DNA of 8,353 nucleotides from Pirellulales bacterium (GCA_030605745.1 JAUWHT010000116.1:1-8353); one strand, 5' to 3'; shown: positions 1-5,828, counted from the first letter of the stretch. Notes: generated by a model not told the origin, from the letters alone. Translations and numbers: made by a program.

Positions 1-132
1 GTGCTGGCGTACATCCAGTATCCGGCTCATGTCAGCGACCTGCAGCGAGAGGACTGGGCCGAACAACGAGAAAATGTTCTAACATCAGTATTAGACCGCT
101 ATAAACCCAAGAAATCCTTGCCAACATCGTGA
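1..132 (+). CDS. C-terminal tail of an unidentified protein (5' end outside window)
   Basis: Frame 1 is open from the first base to a TGA at 130-132, giving 43 residues that read like real protein (a QYPAH stretch, then a polar helix with REDWAEQRE and a basic end KPKKSLPTS). The other two forward frames close earlier (about 81 and 104). The QY...DW...RE...L..Y.P spacing faintly resembles a segment of phytoene-desaturase-like FAD oxidoreductases, but this is too weak to name the gene, and in those proteins more sequence would normally follow. The gene runs in the same direction as the purF-like gene about 100 bases downstream and could be co-transcribed with it. Without the 5' part the reading frame itself is only probable. 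Confidence 0.45.
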   Translation: MLAYIQYPAHVSDLQREDWAEQRENVLTSVLDRYKPKKSLPTS

Positions 133-146
133 GGCACTACCATGAA

Positions 147-178
147 AAGGGATTTCCAAAAAATTCGGATCATCCCTT
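147..178. repeat. Imperfect hairpin in the spacer before the purF-like gene
   Basis: AAGGGAT at 147-153 pairs with ATCCCTT at 172-178, and TCC at 155-157 can pair inside with GGA at 167-169 across an A-rich loop. No run of T follows on the + strand, so it is not a standard intrinsic terminator. It may be a 3' stem of the upstream gene or a leader stem of the next one. The rest of 133-232 shows no convincing promoter. Confidence 0.3.
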
Positions 179-219
179 CTCAAGGTGCAGGGTTCTATTG
201 ACGGGCTATACTGGATTCT

Positions 220-226
220 GGAGGAA
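220..226 (+). promoter_or_regulatory. Ribosome binding site of the purF-like gene
   Basis: GGAGGAA lies 6 nt before ATG at 233. It favours this ATG over the in-frame GTG at 185, which has no Shine-Dalgarno-like sequence in front of it. Starting at 233 also makes the protein begin MGGLYGV, where PurF proteins carry their mature N-terminus. Confidence 0.8.
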
Positions 227-232
227 CTCGTA

Positions 233-1642
233 ATGGGTGGACTGTACGGCGTGGCGTCGAAACACGACTGTGTTGCCGACCTGTTCTACGGAACCGATTA
301 CCATTCGCACCTTGGCACCCGGCGGGGCGGGCTGGTCGTCAGAAACGGCCCGGGATTCACCCGATTCATCAAAGACATCACCAACGCCCAGTTCCGCAGC
401 AAGTTCGAAGACGACCTCGACAAGCTGCACGGCCCGCTCGGCATAGGTGTCATCAGCGACTATGAGGACCAGCCGCTGATCATCGGTTCGCACCTGGGCA
501 CCTACGCCCTGGTCACAGTGGGAAGGATCCAAAACCTTGATGCGCTGGCCGCCGAGGCCCTCAATAAGAGCACGCATTTCTCCGAGATGAGCGGCGAGGC
601 AATCAACCCCACCGAACTGGTGGCCACGCTCATCAACCGGGAAGGCAACTTCGTCGACGGCATCCAGCGGGCCCAGCAGGCCGTCCAAGGCTCGTGCTCT
701 CTGCTGCTGTTGACCGACGAAGCCATTTATGCCGCCCGGGACCGGCTGGGCCGCACGCCGCTGGTCATCGGGCGGAAGCCCGGGGCGCTGGCCGCTACGC
801 TGGAAACCTGCGCCCTGCCCAACCTGGATTACCAGATCGAGCGGTATCTTGGCCCCGGCGAGATTGTGCGAATTACGCCGGACGGGGCCGAGACCGTCGC
901 TCCTGCCGGCCAGGTGATGCAGATTTGCGGCTTCCTTTGGGTCTATTACGGCTACCCGGCCTCCAGCTACGAGGGGATCAACGTCGAGGTGGCCCGCAAC
1001 CGCTGCGGCGCGGCGCTTGCAAAGGCCGACGATGTCCAGATTGACATTGTGGCAGGCATTCCCGACTCCGGCACCGCCCATGCGATCGGTTACGCCGACG
1101 CAGCCGGCGTTCCCTACCGCCGCCCATTTGTGAAGTACACGCCCACCTGGCCGCGAAGCTTCATGCCCCAGGAGCAACGGGTTCGCGACCTGGTGGCGCG
1201 AATGAAGCTGATACCGATCCGGGAGTTGATCCACGGCAAGCGGCTGCTGTTTTGCGAGGACTCGATTGTTCGCGGCACTCAACTGAAAAACACCATCCAG
1301 CGACTGTATGATTACGGTGCGCGGGAGGTGCACATGCGGCCCGCCTGCCCGCCGCTGGTGTTCGGCTGCAAGTTCCTGAACTTCTCGCGGTCGAAATCGG
1401 AGCTGGACCTGGCTGCCCGAATGGCGATCAAGGAAATCCACGGCGATGCCGACACGCACCTTCAGCAATTCGCCGACCCGGAGTCGGACCGACACGCCGC
1501 TATGGTCGACTGCATCCGGCAGCGATTAGGACTCACCTCGCTGAGATATCAGAGACTCGGCGACCTGGTCTCCGCCATCGGGCTACCCAAGCAGAAGCTC
1601 TGCACCTACTGCTGGGACGGCGCGGAGCCCTTAGGCCATTAG
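233..1642 (+). CDS. PurF-family amidophosphoribosyltransferase homologue lacking the catalytic cysteine of the glutaminase site
   Basis: This 469-residue protein aligns by motif along the whole of PurF, which makes phosphoribosylamine from PRPP in the first step of purine synthesis. The PRPP loop EDSIVRGT is at 342-349 and IPDSG at 276-280. Cysteines 232, 379, 457 and 460 (the last pair as CTYC) fall where Bacillus-type PurF binds its 4Fe-4S cluster. The N-terminal Ntn glutaminase half is different. The residue after Met is Gly, not the nucleophilic Cys. The HVRYAT arginine motif is replaced by GVISD, the AHNGNL asparagine by TVGRI, and the SDTE motif by NPTEL. Cys13 is the only nearby cysteine. 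I recall similar MGG...GTDYHSHLGT proteins annotated as amidophosphoribosyltransferase in Bacteroidetes, so this is probably a known subfamily, perhaps ammonia-dependent or with another role. It converges on the sigma region 4 gene. The stop codon lies inside a palindromic repeat. Confidence 0.88.
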   Translation: MGGLYGVASKHDCVADLFYGTDYHSHLGTRRGGLVVRNGPGFTRFIKDITNAQFRSKFEDDLDKLHGPLGIGVISDYEDQPLIIGSHLGTYALVTVGRIQNLDALAAEALNKSTHFSEMSGEAINPTELVATLINREGNFVDGIQRAQQAVQGSCSLLLLTDEAIYAARDRLGRTPLVIGRKPGALAATLETCALPNLDYQIERYLGPGEIVRITPDGAETVAPAGQVMQICGFLWVYYGYPASSYEGINVEVARNRCGAALAKADDVQIDIVAGIPDSGTAHAIGYADAAGVPYRRPFVKYTPTWPRSFMPQEQRVRDLVARMKLIPIRELIHGKRLLFCEDSIVRGTQLKNTIQRLYDYGAREVHMRPACPPLVFGCKFLNFSRSKSELDLAARMAIKEIHGDADTHLQQFADPESDRHAAMVDCIRQRLGLTSLRYQRLGDLVSAIGLPKQKLCTYCWDGAEPLGH

Positions 1643-1718
1643 GGGAGGCCATTAGGCTGTTAGGGGCGTGACCTCGACATCCCTAATAGCCTAACAGCCT
1701 AAACCCCTAATAGCCTAA
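1631..1718. repeat. 88-nt nested palindrome between convergent genes
   Basis: Two stems are nested. The outer arms 1631-1645 and 1704-1718 pair at 14 of 15 positions, with one mismatch at 1637/1712. The inner arms 1652-1664 and 1690-1702 pair at all 13 positions around a 25-nt loop. The outer left arm contains the stop codon of the purF-like gene, and the element ends a few bases before the stop of the opposite gene. It could act as a bidirectional transcription-ending or RNA-protecting stem, but neither side has a T-tract. Its repeat-unit build (TTAGG on the left, CCTAA on the right) suggests a dispersed palindromic element. Confidence 0.7.
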
Positions 1719-1726
1719 ACCCCTAG
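1682..1726. repeat. Six tandem 8-nt units with core CCTAA
   Basis: CCTAA begins at 1682, 1690, 1698, 1706 and 1714, and CCTAG at 1722, an exact 8-nt period. The three positions after the core vary among TAG, CAG and ACC. The complementary TTAGG occurs at 1631, 1639, 1652 and 1660 on the left side of the same palindrome. The last unit holds the TAG stop of the sigma region 4 gene (1723-1725 on the minus strand), so the repeat reaches into coding sequence. Confidence 0.75.
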
Positions 1727-2070
1727 CGCCCCAGATCGTTGACGAATTTTCTTAGGTCCTCGGCGCGGGTGCGGAGCTTCTTTAGCGACTTGACCTGAAT
1801 CTGGCGGATCCGCTCCCGCGTGAGCCTGAACACCTGTCCGGCTTCGGCCAGCGTGTAGGCGTGGCCGTCTCCCAGACCGTACCGCATCTCGAGGATTCCC
1901 CGCTCGCGATATGATACGCTGTCCAGTGCCGCATCGATTTGCAGCCGCAACTCCTTCAGGATCATATCGGCGTCCGGGGCAAACGGAATCGCCAGGGACC
2001 GCTCGGACAATTCGTCGGCAAATAGGGCACGCAGAAACCGTTCTTCGCCAAGCGTTGCTTCTTCTGCCAC
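1723..2070 (-). CDS. Stand-alone sigma-70 region 4 (-35 recognition helix-turn-helix) protein
   Basis: The 115-residue product carries one recognisable domain, sigma-70 region 4, at about 45-100. It has LDSVSYRERGILEMRYGLG, then a helix-turn-helix with TLAEAGQVF and the near-invariant RERIRQIQ.KSLKKLR seen in RpoD-group sigma factors. There is no region 2 or 3, so it cannot melt a -10 element or act as a full sigma factor. The N-terminal 40 residues are acidic and of unknown role. It may act as a DNA-binding regulator that contacts -35 elements or core polymerase. I chose GTG at 2070 because GGAGGA at 2082-2077 is 6 nt upstream; GTG at 2073 or TTG at 2100 remain possible. It follows the mscS-like gene in the same direction, about 61 nt downstream, and may share its transcript. 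Confidence 0.8.
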   Translation of the reverse strand: MAEEATLGEERFLRALFADELSERSLAIPFAPDADMILKELRLQIDAALDSVSYRERGILEMRYGLGDGHAYTLAEAGQVFRLTRERIRQIQVKSLKKLRTRAEDLRKFVNDLGR

Positions 2071-2076
2071 CACAAA

Positions 2077-2082
2077 TCCTCC
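2077..2082 (-). promoter_or_regulatory. Ribosome binding site deciding the start of the sigma region 4 gene
   Basis: GGAGGA on the minus strand stands 6 nt before GTG at 2070 and 3 nt before GTG at 2073. The upstream TTG at 2100 lies at the edge of the heptamer repeat and has no ribosome binding site. Confidence 0.55.
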
Positions 2083-2097
2083 ATCACTAACAGCAGG

Positions 2098-2132
2098 CAA
2101 TTTTCAATTCTCAATTTTCAATTTGCAATTCT
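2098..2132. repeat. Five tandem 7-nt units with core CAATT
   Basis: CAATT begins at 2098, 2105, 2112, 2119 and 2126, an exact 7-nt period. The two remaining positions of each unit are TT, CT, TT, TG and CT. The array fills the short spacer between the stop of the mscS-like gene (2132-2134) and the ribosome binding site of the sigma region 4 gene. It is much more AT-rich than its surroundings. No function is evident; copy-number change would alter the spacing between the two genes. Confidence 0.8.
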
Positions 2133-3427
2133 CACAGGTCCTTGCCCAGCATCTTGATCGCCAACTCGCGCTTAGTGTCGCCGGCCAGATAAAGCGTCTG
2201 CGTTGGGAAGGCGAACTCGATGCCGGCCCTCTCGAACTCCTCGAATATCCGCAGGTTCAACCGCTGGGCGTGATCCAGGTAATCCCAGTACGCAGGCGGG
2301 GCGTACCAGTAGATCACCAGCAGGTTCAAGCTGTCGGGGTTGTAGTTGTTAAAATACACCCGCGGCGGGTACTCGTCGCCGCCGATGACCGGATGGATCG
2401 GCTCGCGGATGCCCTCTTCTTCCAGGATGCCGCGAATGATCCCGACCGCCTGCTCGATCTTTTCCCGCGAGGTGTCGTAAGTGATCGTCACGTCCATGAG
2501 CCGCCGGATGGACGGCCGGCGACCGATGTTCTCGACCGGGTCGTTGACGATGTTCGAGTTGGGGATGGTGACCAGGTGGCCGGTGAGTGTGCGGACCTTG
2601 GTCGAGCGGAAGCCGATATCCTCGATAATTCCGTCGTAGCCCTTGAAAACAATGCGCTCGCCAAGTTGGAAGGGCCGATCGAGCAGGATGGTGACCGAGC
2701 CGAACAGGTTTTTGAGCGAATCCTGGGCGGCCAGCGAGATGGCCAACCCGGCAATACCCAGCCCGGCCAGCCACGCGGTGATGTCCTGGTCGAATACCGA
2801 ATCGACCACGAACATCACGCCGATGACCACCAGGAACACCCGCAGCGTCTTGCGGATCAGCGGCACCAGTTGATCGTCCAACGCGGATTCAGTCTTGGCG
2901 GTCAGCCGGTTCAGCATTACCTCGATCACTGTGACCAGGTTGAAGGCGTACCAGAATACGGCGATGGAATAGATCAGCAGCAGGGTCTTATCCCAGAAGG
3001 TCTGCAACGAGGGGCTCATCCCCTTGACGCTGGCCAGCCCCACGGCGAGCCCCAAGGCGATCAAAGCCAGCTTAGCCGGCCCGATTGCGCCGTCGAGCAC
3101 ATGAAACCAGACGGTCCAACCGCGGGTCTCAAAACGCTTTGCTGAGCGACCCAACACTGCCGCCGCGATGCTGCCGGCCAGCAGGCCGAAGAAGATCGCC
3201 AGCAGCAGCCACACCCAATTGAACCACGCGTTTTCCAGCCACAGGCCCTTAAGATCAAGACCTTCGAACAGCGACGCGGTTTTTTCGCCCGGTTGGGGCG
3301 CAGCCGAGTTGTCGGCAGCGGCAGCGGGCGCCGGCGGAGGCTCCTGCCCCATCGCACCGGCCGTCCACAGCCAGACCCAGCACACCGCAATCGCGGCGGC
3401 CCCAAAAAGAGGCGTTTTTCGTCTCAT
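2132..3427 (-). CDS. MscS-family mechanosensitive ion channel with cleavable signal peptide
   Basis: The 431-residue protein has a signal peptide (basic MRRK, hydrophobic core 9-24, probable cut near AMGQ at 25-28) and a Pro/Ala-rich linker. Membrane spans lie at about 69-93, 114-134, 148-172, 194-211 and 216-236. The last is the pore-lining helix of MscS type (AGLGIAGLAISLAAQ followed by DSLKNLFGS), leading into LLDRPFQLGERI. The beta domain follows with GYDGIIEDIGFRSTKVRT and the conserved IPNS (288-291). A C-terminal alpha/beta domain runs to about 415. Such channels open under membrane tension to release solutes during hypo-osmotic shock. It is longer than E. coli MscS because of the signal sequence and additional N-terminal spans. 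ATG at 3427 has only a weak ribosome binding site. A candidate promoter lies about 50 nt upstream. Confidence 0.92.
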   Translation of the reverse strand: MRRKTPLFGAAAIAVCWVWLWTAGAMGQEPPPAPAAAADNSAAPQPGEKTASLFEGLDLKGLWLENAWFNWVWLLLAIFFGLLAGSIAAAVLGRSAKRFETRGWTVWFHVLDGAIGPAKLALIALGLAVGLASVKGMSPSLQTFWDKTLLLIYSIAVFWYAFNLVTVIEVMLNRLTAKTESALDDQLVPLIRKTLRVFLVVIGVMFVVDSVFDQDITAWLAGLGIAGLAISLAAQDSLKNLFGSVTILLDRPFQLGERIVFKGYDGIIEDIGFRSTKVRTLTGHLVTIPNSNIVNDPVENIGRRPSIRRLMDVTITYDTSREKIEQAVGIIRGILEEEGIREPIHPVIGGDEYPPRVYFNNYNPDSLNLLVIYWYAPPAYWDYLDHAQRLNLRIFEEFERAGIEFAFPTQTLYLAGDTKRELAIKMLGKDL

Positions 3428-3450
3428 AGTATCGCCGGAAGTCCCAGAAA

Positions 3451-3465
3451 AGGAGATTTTCTCCT
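3451..3465. repeat. Small hairpin in the leader of the mscS-like gene
   Basis: AGGAGA at 3451-3456 pairs with TCTCCT at 3460-3465 around a 3-nt loop. It lies 24-38 nt before the start codon on the minus strand, between the candidate promoter and the gene, so it would be in the mRNA leader. A role in translation control is possible but unproven. Confidence 0.35.
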
Positions 3466-3477
3466 CTCCTGGCGGCG

Positions 3478-3505
3478 ATCATACACGATCTGCCGGACCA
3501 GGCAA
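3478..3505 (-). promoter_or_regulatory. Candidate sigma-70-type promoter of the mscS-like gene
   Basis: On the minus strand TTGCCT (3505-3500) and TATGAT (3483-3478) are separated by 16 nt. They match the consensus at 4 and 5 of 6 positions. The -10 element is about 51 nt from the start codon. The rest of 3428-3573 holds a run of eight C at 3507-3514 and no gene. Confidence 0.4.
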
Positions 3506-3573
3506 ACCCCCCCCTTGCCGCCACTCGAGGGCACATTTGCCAATGGTTTAGCCAGCCGACAAGGGGACTCCAG

Positions 3574-4611
3574 CTACCGGCGCGGGTTTCTGCGCTTTGG
3601 TGCAGACTTCCCGCGGTCATGGGGCTGGACCGCCTGTTTCCACAAGTCAGTGGCCGAAATGGACTGCTCGTCGGTCATAGGATACCTGCTGACCAGGATA
3701 CCGTACTGGCGAACCACGAAGTGGACGTCCGGACGACAATGGTCCTCAATCGCCTGAAGCACTGCCCCAAGAGGGGCCACTAGGTTAAGCGTTATGGGAA
3801 TCTCACCATGGAAGTCGCCCATGACGAACGTGACCCCGCAATTATCCTGCAAGAATGCCGCAACATCCGCAAGCGACGCGTCGGCGACCTGCAAGCTGAC
3901 CCGTTCGATGAGCGCCTTGCGAATCTTGGCGATCATCGGGCCGCGCGGCAGTTGTGGGCCCGCGGCCGGCCTTCCGAGAATCTCGCTTCCGGCACGACCC
4001 CGGGGCGGCTGGCCAAGCAGGCAGCGCAATCTGGCTTCGATCTCGGCCACTTTCGCCCGGGCATTGATTAGTGCCAGCTTGAGATCGTCGCTATCCGGCT
4101 GCTTTTCCAACTGACGTTCGGCCAGCTTGGCAGCCCGGATTTGGGCTTCCCACTCGCTCCGCAGCGCGATGATCTCGCGTGCGACTTCAAGCCGCGTGTG
4201 GTTCAGTTCGGCCTCTGCCAACTCGGCCCTGGCTCTGGCCACCACAATGGCCGGATGCCTGTCCAACGCCCGGTCGAGCAGTTGCTCCAGGCTTGGCATA
4301 CCCGGCCGGGGGTGGTGTGGTCTCGGGCCGGGCTGCGTGGCTGGAGCCTCCTGCGGGTCGCCGCGCGCCTGTCCAAAGGCCCAGTTTCCGCAGATCAGCA
4401 TCGCAGCCAACGCTGCTGCCAACGTGCACAGGTGAACAGGTGCGAACTTAGGGCCCGCGCACAAATAACTTGTACGAACTCCAACCAAGAGTGGCACGTC
4501 CCTGAGCGCAGCGGGCGTGTTTGGGGCACCTTGCCACGCCCTTCGTTCCTCAGGGCGTGCCACCAATTTGTACAGGTGAACAGGTGCGAACTTAACTGTC
4601 GCCGTTGTCAT
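3574..4611 (-). CDS. Exported protein with helical (TolC-like) region and C-terminal STN-like domain; signal region interrupted by an in-frame repeat insertion
   Basis: 345 residues, last gene of the sigma cassette. Residues 1-13 and 62-83 together look like one signal peptide (hydrophobic core LCTLAAALAAMLIC, cut near AFGQA at 78-82). Residues 14-61 are encoded by a 144-bp insertion with flanking direct repeats. After a Pro-rich linker, 106-200 is a long charged helical region. Its start, SLEQLLDRALDRHPAIVVARA, resembles the opening of TolC-type efflux repeats. Residues 234-309 resemble the STN domain (short domain at the N-terminus of secretins and TonB receptors): VSLQVADASLADVAAFLQ, ITLNLVAPLGAVLQAIE, then a final strand YGILVSR. 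The tail is basic. ATG at 4611 has a good ribosome binding site and overlaps the upstream gene by 20 nt. The domain calls are by eye and the function is unknown; a periplasmic sensor role is inference. Confidence 0.72.
   Translation of the reverse strand: MTTATVKFAPVHLYKLVARPEERRAWQGAPNTPAALRDVPLLVGVRTSYLCAGPKFAPVHLCTLAAALAAMLICGNWAFGQARGDPQEAPATQPGPRPHHPRPGMPSLEQLLDRALDRHPAIVVARARAELAEAELNHTRLEVAREIIALRSEWEAQIRAAKLAERQLEKQPDSDDLKLALINARAKVAEIEARLRCLLGQPPRGRAGSEILGRPAAGPQLPRGPMIAKIRKALIERVSLQVADASLADVAAFLQDNCGVTFVMGDFHGEIPITLNLVAPLGAVLQAIEDHCRPDVHFVVRQYGILVSRYPMTDEQSISATDLWKQAVQPHDRGKSAPKRRNPRR
4428..4450. repeat. Direct repeat copy A (23 bp) flanking the insertion
   Basis: These 23 bases are identical to 4572-4594, and identity ends at both edges. 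In the gene, both copies encode KFAPVHL in the same frame. The copy contains CAGGTG twice at an 8-nt spacing. Confidence 0.9.
4491..4563. repeat. 73-nt REP-like imperfect palindrome
   Basis: Arms 4491-4506 and 4549-4563 pair at 15 positions with a single bulged base at 4499. Inside, GGGCGTG (4513-4519) pairs with CACGCCC (4535-4541), and GGCA (4525-4528) with TGCC (4532-4535), overlapping by one base. An alternative fold gives a separate 8-bp hairpin, CACGCCCT (4535-4542) with AGGGCGTG (4552-4559). Paired GC-rich hairpins of this kind are typical of REP/BIME-like dispersed repeats, although those usually lie between genes. Confidence 0.75.
4572..4594. repeat. Direct repeat copy B (23 bp) flanking the insertion
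   Basis: Identical to 4428-4450. This copy is nearest the start codon of the interrupted gene and includes the stop codon (4592-4594) of the upstream overlapping gene. If the insertion made this repeat, the upstream gene's end was left intact. Confidence 0.9.
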
Positions 4612-5170
4612 GTCGAATCTCCTTCAATCGAGCTTGTTTAAGGGCCATCAAGAGCCAACTATCTTCCTCGACCGAAATGGCCCGCTGTTCGGCCGAGGCA
4701 GTGTTCAAGGCCCGCGCGTAGTAGCGCAGAGCCAGTGTCACGTTACCCTCCCGCTCGAGGTACCGGTCGCTAAGGCGACGGATATCGTCGAAGTCGGCTT
4801 GCCTGACCTTGGCGATTCGGCCGTTGCATCTGCCGGCAGGCAGATCGGCCTGCGGCTGTGGGACCACCCGGCTCGGACGCGGCGTAGGCTGGGCCGAGGC
4901 ACGAGGCCCACCTCTCTGCTGTGCAAGCGGTCCAACAGTGCGCCCGGTGGGGCTTCTCGACAATTGCGTGGTTGCCACACCGACCAGGTAACAGCCGAGC
5001 AAAGCAGCCCCCAAGGCAACGCGCTTCAGCCGGCGCCGGCGACGAACCACACCGATGGTGCGCCCGAGCACGGCCTGCCGCAGCCGGTCGTCCGTACCCG
5101 AGCAGCGGCCCGCGCTGAGCAGAGCGTCTACAGGGTCTCCGTCTCCTTCGAAGGTGTCCGGTGATGACAT
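4592..5170 (-). CDS. Single-span membrane protein, probable transducer or anti-sigma-like partner of the ECF sigma factor
   Basis: 192 residues, middle gene of the cassette. The N-terminal 42 residues are hydrophilic. They are followed by a strongly basic stretch RRRRRLKR (43-50) and one membrane span at about 51-69, which predicts the N-terminus in the cytoplasm and the C-terminus outside. Residues 75-112 form a Pro/Arg/Gln-rich linker. Residues 126-186 are helical, with a TPR-like pattern (LSDRYLEREGNVTLALRYYARALN at 133-156). The size, topology and place after an ECF sigma gene fit an anti-sigma or FecR-like role. However, there is no HxxxCxxC zinc motif and I cannot assign a family. ATG at 5170 follows GGGAG at 5181-5177. 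The gene overlaps the sigma gene by 43 nt and the next gene by 20 nt, so translation is probably coupled. Confidence 0.75.
   Translation of the reverse strand: MSSPDTFEGDGDPVDALLSAGRCSGTDDRLRQAVLGRTIGVVRRRRRLKRVALGAALLGCYLVGVATTQLSRSPTGRTVGPLAQQRGGPRASAQPTPRPSRVVPQPQADLPAGRCNGRIAKVRQADFDDIRRLSDRYLEREGNVTLALRYYARALNTASAEQRAISVEEDSWLLMALKQARLKEIRHDNGDS
4619..4624 (-). promoter_or_regulatory. Ribosome binding site of the STN-like gene, inside the upstream coding sequence
   Basis: AAGGAG on the minus strand lies 7 nt before ATG at 4611. It places the true start upstream of the 144-bp insertion, so the inserted codons are very likely translated. Confidence 0.75.
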
Positions 5171-5745
5171 GGTATTCTCCCGGTTTCTTCCGAGTTACCG
5201 TACACGTCGCGGAACATCCGGCGTGCACGGGTCAGCAGCGACTCGACGGCCTTGGGCGTTTGGTCCCATGATGCGGCGATGTCCGCTACCGATAAGTCCT
5301 CCAGGTACTTTGCTCGCAATACCGCCTCGTATCGCTCAGGCAGAGCCGCCAGGGCGGTAGTGATTCGTTCCGCTCGCTCGCGGTTTTCCACGACCGTTTC
5401 GGCCGTGCAGTTGGTGCTGGGCTCGCCGGCGAGCGGCTGCATGTGCTTTTTCGCAGTGTTCTGCCGGCGAAGCTGATTCCGCACAACATTGGCCGCGATG
5501 CCGCGCAGCCAGGCAGGAAAACTGCCGCGCGCCGGGTCGAATTGTCGCACGCGCCGCACGGCGGTAAGCCAGGTCTCCTGTACGATCTCGTCGGTTTGAT
5601 CCTGCATGCCCGCACAACGCCAGTGCACGTAGCGGTACAAATCGTCGAACGTCTCGCCGTACCACGTTTCCCAGGCCTGCTCGTCGCCGGCCAACACCGC
5701 ACTTCGCAGCAATCGGTCTCTCTTGACGCGGTCCTCGGAATCCAT
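5128..5745 (-). CDS. ECF-type RNA polymerase sigma factor
   Basis: 205 residues with the two-domain ECF layout. Region 2 is at about 25-95 (DLYRYVHWRCAGMQDQTDEIVQETWLTAV, then FPAWLRGIAANVVRNQLRR). A linker runs from about 96 to 128. Region 4 is at about 129-182 (ALAALPERYEAVLRAKYLEDLSVADIAASW, then the recognition helix TPKAVESLLTRARRMFRD). The C-terminal 20 residues after the domain are polar and overlap the next gene. ATG at 5745 follows GAGG with a 7-nt gap. It directs polymerase to a specific promoter set and is usually held inactive by a cognate membrane protein, here presumably the next gene. The target promoters cannot be read from this window. It is divergent from the truncated hydrolase gene. 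Confidence 0.93.
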   Translation of the reverse strand: MDSEDRVKRDRLLRSAVLAGDEQAWETWYGETFDDLYRYVHWRCAGMQDQTDEIVQETWLTAVRRVRQFDPARGSFPAWLRGIAANVVRNQLRRQNTAKKHMQPLAGEPSTNCTAETVVENRERAERITTALAALPERYEAVLRAKYLEDLSVADIAASWDQTPKAVESLLTRARRMFRDVYGNSEETGRIPCHHRTPSKETETL

Positions 5746-5828
5746 GCAGCTACCTCGGCCGCAAGCCTTCTAAAAACATATTGTCGGACGGCAGGCGAAT
5801 CCTTCGCGAGATTCTCCCCACACCTTCA

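Larger units (their letters stand above)
4451..4594. mobile_element. In-frame insertion of a REP/MITE-like palindromic element
   Basis: The two copies of the 23-bp repeat start exactly 144 nt apart, which is 48 codons. The 121 nt between them carry a large imperfect palindrome, with short outer inverted ends ACAAAT (4461-4466) and ATTTGT (4566-4571). There is no transposase gene inside, so if mobile it is non-autonomous. It stays open in the host gene's frame and adds 48 residues. A third, diverged version of the repeat word may lie on the minus strand at about 4480-4459. The 23-bp repeat is long for a target duplication, so slippage or recombination between dispersed repeats is another route. 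Confidence 0.6.

Noticed and set aside
206..1495. 429-residue open frame antisense to the purF-like gene
   Set aside because: It mirrors a well-supported coding sequence, has low-complexity composition rich in Gly, Arg, Val and Gln, and shows no family motif. High GC leaves such antisense frames open by chance.
1682..1726. Telomere-like CCCTAA array
   Set aside because: The resemblance is superficial: the period is 8 nt with variable filler, and it lies inside a palindrome between two bacterial genes.
2123..3145. 340-residue open frame antisense to the mscS-like gene
   Set aside because: The opposite strand encodes a clear MscS channel with membrane spans and a pore helix. This frame is rich in Asp, Gln, His and Arg without recognisable domains.
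4141..4641. 166-residue forward frame opposite the STN-like gene
   Set aside because: No motif or signal was seen, and part of it simply translates the palindrome and both direct repeats. The minus-strand genes have ribosome binding sites and overlaps typical of an operon.
4592..5170. Zinc-binding anti-sigma factor (ZAS domain)
   Set aside because: Topology and position fit, but the HxxxCxxC signature is absent and the cysteines present are scattered, so only a general transducer role is proposed.
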